From Symbiodinium sp. CCMP2592 (Eukaryota; Sar; Dinophyceae; Suessiales; Symbiodiniaceae), in NCBI GenBank assembly GCA_905221615.1, contig CAJNDT010000591.1, positions 777,825-841,824 on the forward strand: DNA of 64,000 nt. The letters run 5' to 3'. The notes below the pieces were generated by a model. It was not told the DNA's origin and did not search any database. It saw only the letters and a list, made by a program, of their open reading frames with translations. Positions 10,824-21,404 of this stretch are shown here, piece by piece. Numbering within the stretch: the stretch's first letter is position 1; each line of letters starts with the position of its first letter. The translations under genes were made by a program, and so were the position numbers.

Positions 10824-12739
10824 GTCCATGTGGAATCTTGCAAACGGTTCCAAACCTGGGGCCATGAGACCAAAAGCTGTATCGGAGCAATGTGATCTGA
10901 AGTATGGGTGCTAGCAATGATTGGTGACTGAGGCATCAATGTAGCTGATACTCATAAAGCACACGCGGTGCAGTATGTGTGTTTGATTGATCATCGTAGT
11001 GTCTGAGTCTGATACATTTCTTGGTATCATGATGAACTGGAGCTCGGGCATGTTCAGCAGCTCCACGCTTGACTATTGTTCATGGAGTGACCAAATTTCA
11101 CAGAAGAAATCAGAGAATGACATCGTTTTGTAATTCAACATACTTGCGCAGTATTATTGCAGTGAAATCCAACGAGGCCCGTGCTCCTCAAGTGGGTTTT
11201 TGCTCAAGTCAGCCAGGAAACGAGGTGGCGTTGAGCATTTGTGAAGCAGACGGCCGGGGAAATCCTCGGGCGCTCCAGTCAGTCAAAAGAATGTGCTTAA
11301 TTAAGCCTTCTAATACTCCCAACACGTTTATTTTATGATGGTCCAAAGCATTAATTAAAGCTGTTTTGTCTTCCTCGTGCTTAAACTAACAAACACTAAG
11401 ACTGCTAGTAGGGTTACTGGTTTCCGGCTGAGGGCATTGGGGTTTAAGGCTTTAGACCGTTAGAGTTCGGTTGAAGTCTGAAGGTAAGGGGTTGACCGGT
11501 CAGGATTTGGTTGGATAGCGCTGCCAGGGTTCAGCAGGGGGGCAACGGGGCGGGTGAGCGGAGCCAGGATGACTTTAGATGATGGGGCTTGGGGTTGTCA
11601 AATAGGCTTCGGCTTGACATTGAGGAGTTTAAAGCCTAGCACCCTCTCATGGGTTCCAAGATCCTTGCTTATACTTCTGGACCTGGCCCGCCCACCCAGC
11701 CATGCGCTGCACCATGTAAATGTAGCATGAGAAGCACCCCTGCCCCGGCACCAGCCCATCATAAGTTGAGAAAGGTTCTACTAACCAGAACGCAACAGCG
11801 AAAGCCTGATACTCTCATTTGCCTGCACTCTGCAGGAGAGATGGCGGCCAGAACCGGAATCATCAGAGGCACAAGGTAATGTCTGTGTTACGTTTTCAAA
11901 TTTTGGCTTTGGGCTTGGGGCAAGAATAATGTTGTCCGGCCTCCGACAACTGCAAGACTTTAAGAATTTCGGGTGATTGATTAACTTAAGCATGAGCTGA
12001 GGGTTTTTGTACTGTACATCAAACCATCAAACCTTACAATTACAGTACAAGCATCGCAAATCTTTACAATATACATACACACATACATACGAATAACATA
12101 ATAATACACCATTCCACGTATGTCCATGAATACATTGGATGGGTCAGGCCATCCATCTATCCATCTGGCCTTGCATGCAGTGATCTGATAATAAACCGGC
12201 GCATATCTGATTGTAGGAACGAACATCGGTCGGTATCTTGGGTTCTTCCAAGAACGGGTATATCTATTCTGCATGTTGTTGTAGCTGCTTGTCTGCCTGC
12301 TTTTAATATAGCCTTCCTGCACTTCCGACTTGAGGACTTGGGGTTTAGATATGACAGACTCTGCCTTCAGAATCAGTAAACCCTGATCATCGGACCCAAG
12401 TCCATAGACCCTGATCTGGCAAACCTAATTAATGCGTAAGTTCTACTAGCCCTGTACACCAATAATTGTCTGAACCCTATTTAATATGTTGACCCTAACT
12501 AATGCGTAAATTCCCTGACCAATTTCGTAAACCCCCTAGTCCGTAGAAGGCCACTTATTATGCGGCCAACGGCTTGACCAGACACGCACTGACCCTGATA
12601 CTAGTACCGCTACTCCTTTCGTTTGGCGCAGAAGACGCGTCAGATGAAGCACCACCGAAGCTTCGTGGTTCAGCCAAGCAGTTGTTTGCAAACTGCAACT
12701 GCGGGACAAGGCAGGCCCAGCATCGATTCCGTCGGCAGA
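10824..12739. other. Spacer, no supported gene
   Basis: Weak ORFs occur at 11069-11338, 11649-11879 and 11981-12322 (minus). None shows splice-site support or a domain. A short (CATA)n run lies near 12065-12085, and telomere-like words cluster near 12360-12540. Confidence 0.4.
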
Positions 12740-12960
12740 AGACCAAAACCGAAGTCGCCGCGGACGGTGCCGCCTGCGAGCTGGAGATGGCAAAGCGGTG
12801 ACCACATGCACTCCAGTCGTCAGCTGGGACCTGAGCTGCTCAGACAGCATCGGGCTTCTTGAGTTTGACAGTGGCAAAAAAGCAAGCCCATCCCTGGTTC
12901 TCATCAGAGAGTTTCTGAGAACTGGCACTCCGATCCCAAGACGCCAGACCCTACACAGGT
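12740..12960 (-). pseudogene. Decayed copy of the SCNKY-family E2/E3 exon
   Basis: Read on the minus strand, 12820-12905 contains GAACCAGGGATGGGCTTGC, then a segment matching member B around its QGWARFFATVKLKK region. It continues into GACTGGAGTGCATG and a diverged stretch that aligns with the SALPGKRRSQAA part. Frameshifts break the frame, and the minus ORF at 12536-13087 passes through it out of register. It resembles the decayed copy at 20653-21020 more than the intact exons, especially in the AAGCCCGAT words, so the two decayed copies may share an origin. Confidence 0.7.
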
Positions 12961-14809
12961 CATGAGCAAACTGCGATGGGAGGAGAAGTTCTACTGGTTG
13001 AAGAGCTCCAGAAGACTTCAGTGGAAGTCCATGCCATCGCCACCGGACGACTGAGACATTCAGCCAGACATTGAGCTGATCTTGCATGCCTCCTAGCCAT
13101 CAATCATCAAGCCGAAGCTTAGCTCAAGCGCTGTTTAGATAGTAATAAAGCCAAAAGACTTCTGTCCCTAATACCAACAGAAGCAGCCCATGAGAACAAA
13201 TGCAAGTCGAAGCTAAGCTTGAGGCAAATCTAGAAGCCGAGAGCCTCCACCTATCAGCCCTGACAAGCATTCCAAACTTACAGGGGACCGTTGGACTCAA
13301 CCCCGACCCTACTCATGAACCCGACCCCGGCCCAGGACTGCTTGTTTTCAACCAAGGCCTTAAACCCCTGCTTGTACAGTAGAGGACTGATTGTAAGTCT
13401 CACCCTAAAACCGTTGAGTTGAAGCCAACTTTAAAAAGGATTGTATTGTTATTGTCACCCGAAACCATAACTACCCCAAACCTTATAAGCTACCCTGAAC
13501 ACGATAATCACCAGACCAGTTAAACCTCAACCTGCAGCCCTGTAACATGCTTGACGGCAGGTCGCTGCGACATCGACGGCATCATCTTCCTGGTGGGTGT
13601 GGGGTTGATAATAAACGGGTTGAAAATTATTTAAATGAGTTAGAGCTGCAAGCACAGGCTGTAGGCTTGGGGCTAGGGTGTATTAAATTATTAAAGCTTA
13701 GAGATGATGTGGGACTGGGCCTTTTTTCATATTAAATTTTATTATTGTTGTTACTAGTTACAACCACTAATAATTAATACATTTGGAGATTTCGAAGGTT
13801 AAGGGCTTAGGGTTGGGGGGTTAGGGGTTAGAGGGGCTTAGGCATTGTCAGGGCTTATGACTAGGAGGTCAAGGCCGTAGGTAGAACTATAGGATTGAGA
13901 TTATTTATCGGATTATAATAGTTCACTAAGGGCCGTCCATCAATACTGACTGAAAGCATACACATCCCCATCAACCCATGAGGATCAAGGACCCCCCAAC
14001 AAATGCATCTGTTTGAAAAATACACAGTAATGAATGACGACAGTATCCGTCCACACCGTGCTCGGTGTTTCTGTCTACATCACATCGATCACGATGAAGA
14101 CAATCGCTCCAGTGAATAATACGAGTTGAACTTGTCATTGGCTGCTGAAGCTGAGCTCACACCCGTGAGCCCGACTTTATATTCTTGTCTGGGTAAATGA
14201 TATGATGACTCAGGGGCTGTAGTGTAACAACTTGAACCCACACCCAGGCCTGACAAGCTACAGAAATTGCCCGCGACTTCCAGTCGGAAACTCGGCAGCT
14301 AATTAAACCCAGAGCCTTCCAGGAAACCTCAGCATTAAATTATTAAAGCCCGAAACCCTTGTCCCCCCATCAACATTATGAACTTTCTTACCGACAGGGG
14401 CCTCGGTTCAGGATAGGTACATCATGATCATAAGCATCATGATTTCGTGAGATATCATCCTCCTCATCAGTACCATCGCACGCCGGCATCAACATCACCG
14501 ACATCATCATCATAATCATCGTCATACATCTGCAGTCTCCACAGGCTGCATCTCTGCCGCAGGTCAGTGCCAGGGGCTTGGCAGGGCAAAAATCCCATAT
14601 AGTCGTAAAGTTGTAGTAGTAGGTCCGGTACTTGCACCTTATTAACTAAGTACTTCCACATTATATATCCCGAATCTTGGGGTAACTAAAGAGTTGACCG
14701 GTCTTGGACTTCACTTTGCAGGCTTGGCACTCATTATTATTGCTATGCCAGATTGCAAACTACAATTAAATATGGAACCCCACGACCCAGACTCTGCCTG
14801 GCTATAATA
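12961..14809. other. Spacer, no supported gene
   Basis: The ORFs at 13200-13382, 13547-13735 and 14467-14661 are short and rich in repeat-derived residues. Telomere-like sequence recurs near 13800. Nothing functional is recognised. Confidence 0.4.
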
Positions 14810-15600
14810 TAATATATCTGCATAGCTGCTTTATCCAAGTAGTCTTCGGTGAGAGTCCAGCCAATGCTTTCTACTCGCCGCAAACTTACCCTAGCAACCT
14901 AGCTACACACCTACCTTCTCTGCGTATGTACCCTACCTTTTCGAGGCCGTGTTAGGATCTGCCGACGGCACCAGCTCTAGGTAGGTTGTTAGGTACGTAT
15001 GTGGGTGCGGCAGAGTTGCATCGTAGGTAGGTAGGTAGGCAGCTAGGGCGGCAGGTAGGACGGCAAATTTGCCGAGTCAGCTGGTAGGTAGGTAGGTGGG
15101 GAGCGGCAGATTCGCACCGCAGGCAGTTAGCGAAGTCAGGTAGGTAAGCCCGAGTTATGTTATGTAGGAGGTAGGAAGCGGCAGACAGGTAGGCATGGTA
15201 TATAGTGGCAGGCAGGAAGCGGCAGACTTGCGCCGCAGGAGAGGTGTAGGTACTACTAAACTAGGTTCGGCAGATTTATTTGCGCCGAAGCCGAAGGGTA
15301 GGTGGGACGGCAGGCAGTCAGCAGGCTAGGCAGGTAGCAAGCCATAGGTAGGTCAGTAGGCAGGACGGCAGATTTGCGCCGGGTCAAGTAGGGCTAGGGT
15401 AGGGCGGTAGTTCACAGTTCACGGCAGATTGGCGCCGAAGCAGAAGCTAGGTTCAGAGGTACCACGGCAGGTAGATAGCCTTGCAGCTAGGTAGCTAGGT
15501 AGGTAAGTGGCTAGGCAGCTCGGTAGGCATAGCTTCAGTCAGTCATTAGTAAGTAATTTAATTTTAATCTAGGTAGCGAGGTAGGTAAGCTAGCCAGGTC
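14810..15600 (+). repeat. GTAG-tetramer / palindrome compound element, copy 1
   Basis: The left part (14810-14960) is a conserved unique-looking lead containing GCATAGCTGCTTTATCC and GTAGTCTTCGGTG. It is followed by about 600 bp of irregular (GTAG)n and (GCAG)n. Variants of the 16-mer CGGCAGATTTGCGCCG recur every 40-100 bp, near 15062, 15101, 15219, 15268, 15366 (exact) and 15421. The lead and the array recur at 35690-36115, so this is a dispersed family and not a simple microsatellite. Confidence 0.8.
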
Positions 15601-15784
15601 GAAAAACACAACACCATTAATTAAGTCCATCAGACCACCCCTATAGTAAGTAATAGGCTGGGATTTCTTTCAAAAGACCGGACCTTGGTAACACGGTTGC
15701 ACCCAGGTCAAGTTATCTCAATTTCTCACACTTACACCCTGGACCTCAATTCCATATCCTAGATTGCAGTAGCCACATTCTCAT

Positions 15785-16100
15785 CCCCGAACCCATCAAG
15801 GCCCATAAATAAACCAAAGCACGCGAACAAGTGCCTCAGAAACCGCGCTTGCATCGATGGGCATGTAAACCTGTCATGCCCATTGTCATTAGTCATTTCA
15901 CACACGTGCATAGATTCTTAGATCCATGCATTTCTGCCAGGCATTTCAATCTTCCCACGTCGTCAGCAGTAGTGGCTTCGTCTACGATAGCTTGCTTGCC
16001 TTTCAGCAGTCTACCAGTCACGGCCAGAGACTTGGCTGCTAGGCAGTTTATAACTAATAGATTTCATCTGTGTTCTGTTCTGTGCATCAATATGTTTTCC
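15785..16100. repeat. Dispersed repeat X, copy 1
   Basis: About 300 bp closely matching 33195-33500. Shared words include AACAAGTGCCTCAGAAACC, TAGATCCATGCATTTCTGCC and GGCTGCTAGGCAGTTTA. No intact frame is shared between the copies. Terminal repeats are not obvious, so SINE, MITE or duplicated exon debris all remain possible. Confidence 0.8.
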
Positions 16101-16144
16101 GGGGTGGCAAGATGTATCGAAAAGTCGTTAACTAGCCTATTGCC

Positions 16145-16339
16145 GATTGCTACATTGAGGTGTGGCTGCTTCGACTGAATACAATCAAAGACGAGGCTGG
16201 ATCCGTTGCCGGGCAGGGATTCGCAAGTGCAGTGCACCCATCCATGCCCGAGATATGTCCGTGCATGCGCAAACCCAGCCTGACGATAGCACTGATTCAC
16301 TCTGACTTTTCGCATGCCGCGATTTTGCCCCGAGCAGTG
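16145..16339 (+). CDS. Candidate exon, unknown product
   Basis: An open frame with ATG at 16160 reads through SLTIALIHSDFSHAAILPRA and reaches GTGAGT at 16340, a good GT donor, before any stop. It follows directly on dispersed repeat X. The opposite strand is also open here (16064-16559), so strand choice rests mainly on the donor. No domain is recognised. Confidence 0.3.
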
Positions 16340-16529
16340 TGAGTATCCGTGCAGGAGACATGTTCCTAGTAGTTGCTAGAGTAGAATGAGTAGGTAACTT
16401 GTAGCTGTTTTTGGGTAGTATAGTCCGTATAATGTAGAAATTAGCCAAAAATAGGTTAAACTTTAGTTCCCCATGCAGCGATTTTAAGCCGCGAGTAGTG
16501 AACAGTCTGGGCTTTCGCCCTGCCGCGGA

Positions 16530-16652
16530 ATGGCCGGAGAAGACCTTTCGATGACCCACCTTTGGGCCAATCTGCTCTCTTTGGACGGCAAAGAATTACG
16601 GAAGGACCGAGAGAAGCGGTGGCGGTCTGTGCGTGCCTCGATGGCATCATGA
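16530..16652 (+). CDS. Small exon or 40-residue ORF
   Basis: ATG at 16530 opens a codon-like frame: MAGEDLSMTHLWANLL, then a basic segment with KELRKDREKRWRS, ending TGA at 16650. At 40 residues it is too short to judge alone, but its composition matches the coding exons nearby. It may be the first exon of the gene continuing at 16844-17860. Confidence 0.35.
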   Translation: MAGEDLSMTHLWANLLSLDGKELRKDREKRWRSVRASMAS

Positions 16653-16843
16653 GCATGGTTTCCCTCTGCACATGCAACTTTCCCAGGTCCCATAACGTAA
16701 CAAGATGCACTCTTCGGTCGGTGTTGCAGGTCCAGGGAAGGTAACTTGGACCTACCAGGAGATCGTGACTTGGACCATGCAACGTTAGGCAAGTTAAAGG
16801 CCATGGGTCGTCATGTGGCATGTTTGCTCTTTCATGGGTGGCT

Positions 16844-17002
16844 TGCAATGGGTCTAAGGAGCGAGTGGCCGAGCTCATCTTCGATGACATGCCTGAGGCA
16901 TGGATCCAAGGGAAAAAGAAATCCCCTTTGGTCCGCAGCCCGGACCCGCCGGAAAAGCCAGCAGCCGAGGCAAGACATGTCTGGCAAACCCTTCATTCCT
17001 AA
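16844..17002 (+). CDS. Candidate exon, unknown product
   Basis: The frame reads GSKERVAELIFDDMPEAW, then a basic Pro-rich segment ending HVWQTLHS and a TAA. The composition is coding-like, while the other two frames give Arg/Ser-rich nonsense. The left boundary is uncertain. It lies between two other candidate exons on the same strand. Confidence 0.4.
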   Translation, partial: CNGSKERVAELIFDDMPEAWIQGKKKSPLVRSPDPPEKPAAEARHVWQTLHS

Positions 17003-17026
17003 ACCGTAAACCCGATTAATAAACCA

Positions 17027-17465
17027 TGATGCCGAAGCCGGCCAGGACGTCTCCGACAACTTCATGTGGCTGCGCGGCATTTGCACGGTCTTCCCGAGCA
17101 AAGTTCCTTGTCATGAATTATCTGAAAGACCGCGATCGAATTTCTGGGCTTTTTCCGTTTCCGATGGCTGCAATGACCAGGTTCCCTCAGCATACCTGCT
17201 GACGGACGTGCTAATCCAGCTAGATCGGATTTTTTTCAACGGCAAGCTGATCCAGCCGTCGCGCGGGGACAGCAGAAGTGCAGCCGCAGCCAGAGAGGCT
17301 AGCCGGCTAAAAGCACTGATGGGGACCCTGCGAGGGCTTTGGCGCAACAGCATCTTGGCTGCATCAATCAGGCCCCAATCATTCAGAGACACCGGCACGG
17401 CCTCTGGGTACTGTTTCAACATGTCACCCCGGCCCTGCTGTTGGCAAAGGCAAGACGTCAACTGA
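17027..17465 (+). CDS. Candidate exon, unknown product
   Basis: A frame enters after an AG near 17026 and runs EAGQDVSDNFMWLRGICTVF to a TGA at 17463. It contains AYLLTDVLIQLDRIFFNG and a helical stretch rich in Arg/Ala. The last 20 residues look poor, and another frame (TDEKLSVLKRLLKKTSDEAS) takes over from about 17461. A splice or a frameshift near 17440 is likely. No domain is recognised. Confidence 0.4.
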
Positions 17466-17551
17466 CGAGAAGCTGAGTGTGCTGAAGCGCCTCCTGAAGA
17501 AGACTTCCGACGAGGCATCATTCATATCATGTCAGGCTTACTCAAGTCGAA

Positions 17552-17859
17552 TTGCCGAGCTTTCGCCAAGAGTCGTCCGCGAGCGAGGCGTCCACGAGCG
17601 AGGAGTCCACGAGCGAGGACAACGGCTCCCTCTGCGAAAACGACGAGTCCGAAAACGACAAGGTGGGATTGCGATGTTCGGTGTATGTTGGACACACTGT
17701 CTATCTGGTCAAGGACTGGACGGAGGACGAGGAGCACAAGTCTGATGAGCAGGCATCAGCTTCGCGGGAGGTGGCCACACAATGTTTCGATTCAGCATGC
17801 GTAGTTCAGTTCAGCGGCGGAGATGGCTGCGAGCTTTACGAAGGGCCTGCCCTGTTGAT
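17552..17859 (+). CDS. Candidate exon with Ser/Glu repeats, unknown product
   Basis: The frame begins with a SSASEASTSEESTSED repeat made from a duplicated GAGCGAGG.GTCCA unit. It then reads VGLRCSVYVGHTVYLVKDW and an acidic stretch, and ends just before GTAAGT at 17860, an ideal donor. The Ser/Glu repeat looks disordered. A part of this exon resembles the peptide encoded by the 290-bp array downstream, so it may be the array's source. Confidence 0.45.
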
Positions 17860-18039
17860 GTAAGTTAAGGTGCGGGGGGCGGGGGGGGGCCAGCTTCCTG
17901 CTGGATTGCTTGCCTGTGCAATGCCTCTCAGTCTGACCGTGGGCTGAATGAGGACAAGGCTGGGTCTTCAGTCTGTGCTGCGAGTGTTAATTAAGTCGTG
18001 TGTTTTACAGTTTGCGGTCTCTGAGTCTCACTTCAATCA

Positions 18040-19930
18040 GGCGGAGCGTCCCTCTCCGGACGAGGGAGCACTCGTAAAGGTGCCATGGGGAATGTTACCA
18101 GCGCAGAGTCGTGGATGAGGAGTAAAACTGTGCCCGTCAGGCTGCATCTCCGGATGTGCTGGAAGCCTCTGTCTTCCCGGACCAGGGAGAGCCCGGGAAG
18201 GCGAGATATTGTGGGTAAGGAGCGGCTTTTGTTGTGGACTGTGCACTGTCAGGCTGCATCTCCGGATGTGCTGGAAGCCTCTGTGTTCCCAGACCAGAGG
18301 GAACCCGGGAAGGCGAAATATTGTGGGAAAGGAGCGGCTTTTGTTGTGGAGTGCACGTATTCAATTTGGCAGGAAAGCCAGCGTGCCGACCTGGAGGACT
18401 CAGACCCGGAAAGGCTCTTTTTCTAAGACCAAATTTCAGAGAAATATTTATTAGCAGATGAGGGAGCGCATGTGTAGGTGACACGAGCTTTTGTGAAGGT
18501 CAGACTCACAGAATCCCGATCATGCTCTGTAGTGCAGTAATTAATTATTACGGACCTGCGTCGCCAGACAAGGGAGAGCCGTGAGATGTAGCAAATGCCG
18601 ATTGTGCAAGGGACGGCTTTTGCTGTGGACTGCGCAATCTCTTTTGTCATTGTGTGGCAGGAAAGCCATCCTTCCGACCTCCAGGACTGAGACGTGGAAA
18701 GACTTTGTTCTGTTAAATCTGAGGGAGCGCATGTGAAGGTCAAACGCACAGAGTCGGGATCAGGCTGTGCAGTAAGTTATTGCAGATAAACTGGATATTG
18801 CGACTGTCACAAGGAGCATCATCCACGTGATCTTCCTGCGTCACCAGACAAGGGAGAGCCGGTGAAGGTGAGATGCAGCAAATGCCGATTGTACAAGGGA
18901 CGGTTTGCTGTGGACTGCACAAGCTCTTTTGTCATTGTGTGGCTGGAAAGCCATCGTTCCGACCTCCAGGACGACTGAGACGTGGAAAGACTTTGTTCTG
19001 CTAAATCTGAGGGAGCGCATGTGAAGGTCAAACGCACAGAGTCAGGATCAGGCTGTGTGGTCCAGTAATTATAAGTTATAAACGATGAACAAGATATTGC
19101 GACTGTCACAAGGAGCATCATCCACGTGATCTTCCTGCGTCGGCAGACAAGGACGGAAGAGCCAGTGAAGGTGAGATGCAGAAATTGCCGATTGTGCAAG
19201 GGATTTGTTGTGGAAATGTCTTTTGTCATTGTGTGGCAGGAAAGCCATCGTTCCGACCTCCAGGACTGAGACGTGGAAAGACTTTGTTCTGTTAAATCTG
19301 AGGGAGCGCATGTGAAGGTCAAACGCACAGAGTCGGGATCAGGCTGTGTAGTCCAGTAATTAAGTTATTAAGGATGAACTGGATATTGCTTTTGTTAAAT
19401 TTAAAGAGCATCATGCACATGATCTTCGTGCGTCGGCAGACAAGGAAGAGCCAGTGAAGGTGAGATGCAGAAATTGCCCATTGTGCAAGGGATTTGTTGT
19501 GGACTGCGCAATCCCTTTTTGTCCTTGTGTGGCAGGAAAGCCATCGTTCCGACCTCCAGGACTGAGACGTGGAAAGACTTTGGCCTGTGAAATCTGAGGG
19601 AGCGCATGTGAAGGTCAGACAAACAGAGTCGCCAGCCTGCTTTCTAGTGAGTCTAGTAGTTACAATTGAACCGGAAAATGTGGATTGTACTTGATGTTCG
19701 TGCCTTGAGGAGCATCCTGCTGCATCCGGGGACAAGGTGAGCTCTGGTTCTCATGCACCGCCAGACAAGGGACAGCCGTGGAAGGTCGGATGCACAGAGA
19801 GTCGCACTTGCATTTTTGTCGGTGCAGCTTTGTCACCTGCTCTGGAACGCACGTAAACTTATTATATGCGGCAGGAGAGCCATCGTTCCGAGCCAGACGA
19901 GGACGATCTTCTGCTTGCGTCTCCGGACAA
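18040..19930 (+). repeat. Tandem array built from a duplicated exon-intron unit, 288-296 bp
   Basis: The marker GACGTGGAAAGACTTTG occurs at 18691, 18979, 19270 and 19566. Partial units lie on both sides. The first two units (18137-18250 and 18251-18363) are a shorter, 114-bp tandem duplication. An intact-looking frame at the start (18085-18425) reads QAASPDVLEASVFPDQ and WQESQRADLEDSDPERLFF. Later units keep recognisable WLESHRSDLQDD-like peptides but contain stops and frameshifts. The final remnant at 19868 reads RQESHRSEPDEDDLL. Repeated duplication of one exon with its flanking intron, followed by decay, is the simplest reading. Confidence 0.75.
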
Positions 19931-19966
19931 CAGGAATGTTGACAGTAAAACTTAACTCGTGCCCAG

Positions 19967-20053
19967 GACTCTGATTTCGAGGCTGATGGTGAGGACGACC
20001 AATCTTCGGACGTGGCCTCGGATGCGACCACGTTGGTGCTGGGCCAATCTCCG
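19967..20053 (+). CDS. Acidic internal exon
   Basis: This is an 87-bp exon after GTGCCCAG and before GTGAGG, exactly 29 codons. It reads DSDFEADGEDDQSSDVASD followed by ATTLVLGQSP. It lies directly after the 290-bp array and before the exon at 20229, so it may be the conserved downstream part of the gene whose exon was multiplied. Confidence 0.5.
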
Positions 20054-20228
20054 GTGAGGACCGCGGCAGCAAAAGGTTATAATTATTATAAGTGGATGAA
20101 CCCAATGGACAGTTTGGTCACCCCTTCTTTGGGTCCCGATGCAATCCGCTAGAACCTTATTTACTTCATGCGTGTATGGAGTTTGCAGCTTCGTCACTAG
20201 TTATTAAGACAGATCCTCACATGTACAG

Positions 20229-20650
20229 GACAGCGGCCGGAAAGCCCGAGAAGATCCACAGCAAGGCAAGCTTCCACCGAGGAAGCAAAAGCCTTCCTGC
20301 GAAGACACGGGCGGAGAAGGCTGCAGCCAAGCTTGCTGCCGAAGAGGCTGCAGTGGCCCTTGCGAAGCAGGAGGCCACAGCAGCGGACGAGGCAACCTAT
20401 GGCCAGTACAGCCTTGCGATGCTTCCACAGGATGCGCTTCCGGACTCCAGAAGGCAGAACCTTGGAGAGCACTCGTACACGCTGCAGTCCGGAAGCGCGA
20501 AGATCCAGGTCCTCCTTCGGCAGGAGGCTTTTTATGTCAAGGCTGTAGGAGATGAGGGCAAGGGCCCAGTAGGCCATGTGTCGTTCAAGCGCCAGTGCCC
20601 AAGCGAGGCATGGCTTTGTGCGAAAAGGCGTGCCGGCTTCCCGTCAGGAC
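20229..20650 (+). CDS. Exon with FK..CPSEAW module, unknown product
   Basis: After a TGTACAG acceptor the frame reads TAAGKPEKIHSKAS, then a Lys/Ala/Glu-rich helix (AEKAAAKLAAEEAAVALAKQ). It continues with SYTLQSGSAKIQVLLRQEAF and SFKRQCPSEAWLCAKRRAGF. From memory, the last motif resembles short modules ending SEAW...AG that recur in dinoflagellate hypothetical proteins. The exon runs without an intron into a decayed SCNKY-family exon at 20653, so the downstream end of the ORF is an artefact of the fusion. Function is unknown. Confidence 0.5.
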
Positions 20651-20652
20651 GT

Positions 20653-21020
20653 CCCGAGGAGCTGCAACAAGTACAAGCTGCTGGACCAGAAGTCCGTCAA
20701 TCAAGACCTAGCTGACAGACCTCTATAGATGAGAACAAGGGAGGGCGCGCTTTTTTTGCCACTGTGAAGCTGAAAAAGCCCGATCTGCTGAGCAGACCGG
20801 GCCTCTACATGGGAACCAGGGATGGGCCTGCTTGTTTGCTACTGTCAAGCTGAAGAATCCCGATCTGCTGAGCAGCTCATCCCAGGTGATGACTGGAGTG
20901 CATGTGGGCGGCACTTTGCCAGGCAGCGCCTTGCCAGGAGAACGCCGTGGGTGAGGAACTGGTGGCAAAGATGCCGAGCTGTAGGCAAAGTTCCAGGAGC
21001 GCCGCTAGTTTCTGTGAGCT
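20653..21020 (+). pseudogene. Decayed SCNKY-family E2/E3 copy with internal tandem duplication
   Basis: The first 45 bp (CGTCCCGAGGAGCTGCAAC onward) is almost identical to member B at 28064. It then decays: a four-base insertion after the KS codons, a stop at 20713, and a direct duplication of about 87 bp (near 20733-20793 and 20812-20875). Each duplicate carries a GGGATGGGC-like start and ends CTGCTGAGCAG. It continues into GGTGATGACTGGAGTGCATG and a diverged LPG segment. No frame survives. Confidence 0.8.
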
Positions 21021-21106
21021 GCTCGGCGGCAGAGCAACGCAGTGCAAAGGATAGATGTGCATGCGTGGCCAGGACCTCTGAGAGCAGAGCAGCTCACACA
21101 GAAACT
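21007..21106. repeat. Inverted repeat, 18-20 bp arms
   Basis: AGTTTCTGTGAGCTGCTC at about 21007 is answered by GAGCAGCTCACACAGAAACT near 21087, with one 2-bp insertion. The loop is about 62 bp. It lies just 3' of the decayed family copy. It could be a structured remnant or chance decay of a longer palindrome. Confidence 0.6.
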
Positions 21107-21404
21107 CAGGCGAAGTGCACGTAGATGTGCATGGCATCCAGTGAGCCAAGCAAGTGCAACTAGGGAAGCAGCCTTAGGGTCCAAGTAGCATGCTGGGTGC
21201 CAACCGCTTTGAGAAATGCAGTAGTATCATCACCCTTAAAACTTCAGTGAGAAGCACACGGATGGAACACTGGTAGCCATAAAAGGGCTGGGCGGCAAAC
21301 GTCTATAGATAGAACACTCAGTGTGGCTTGTGCATTCCGCAAGTAGCAGCGTTTGCAGTGAGGGAGGTGACGTTTAAAACAGCTTTGGTGGCGTTTAGAC
21401 CTTT

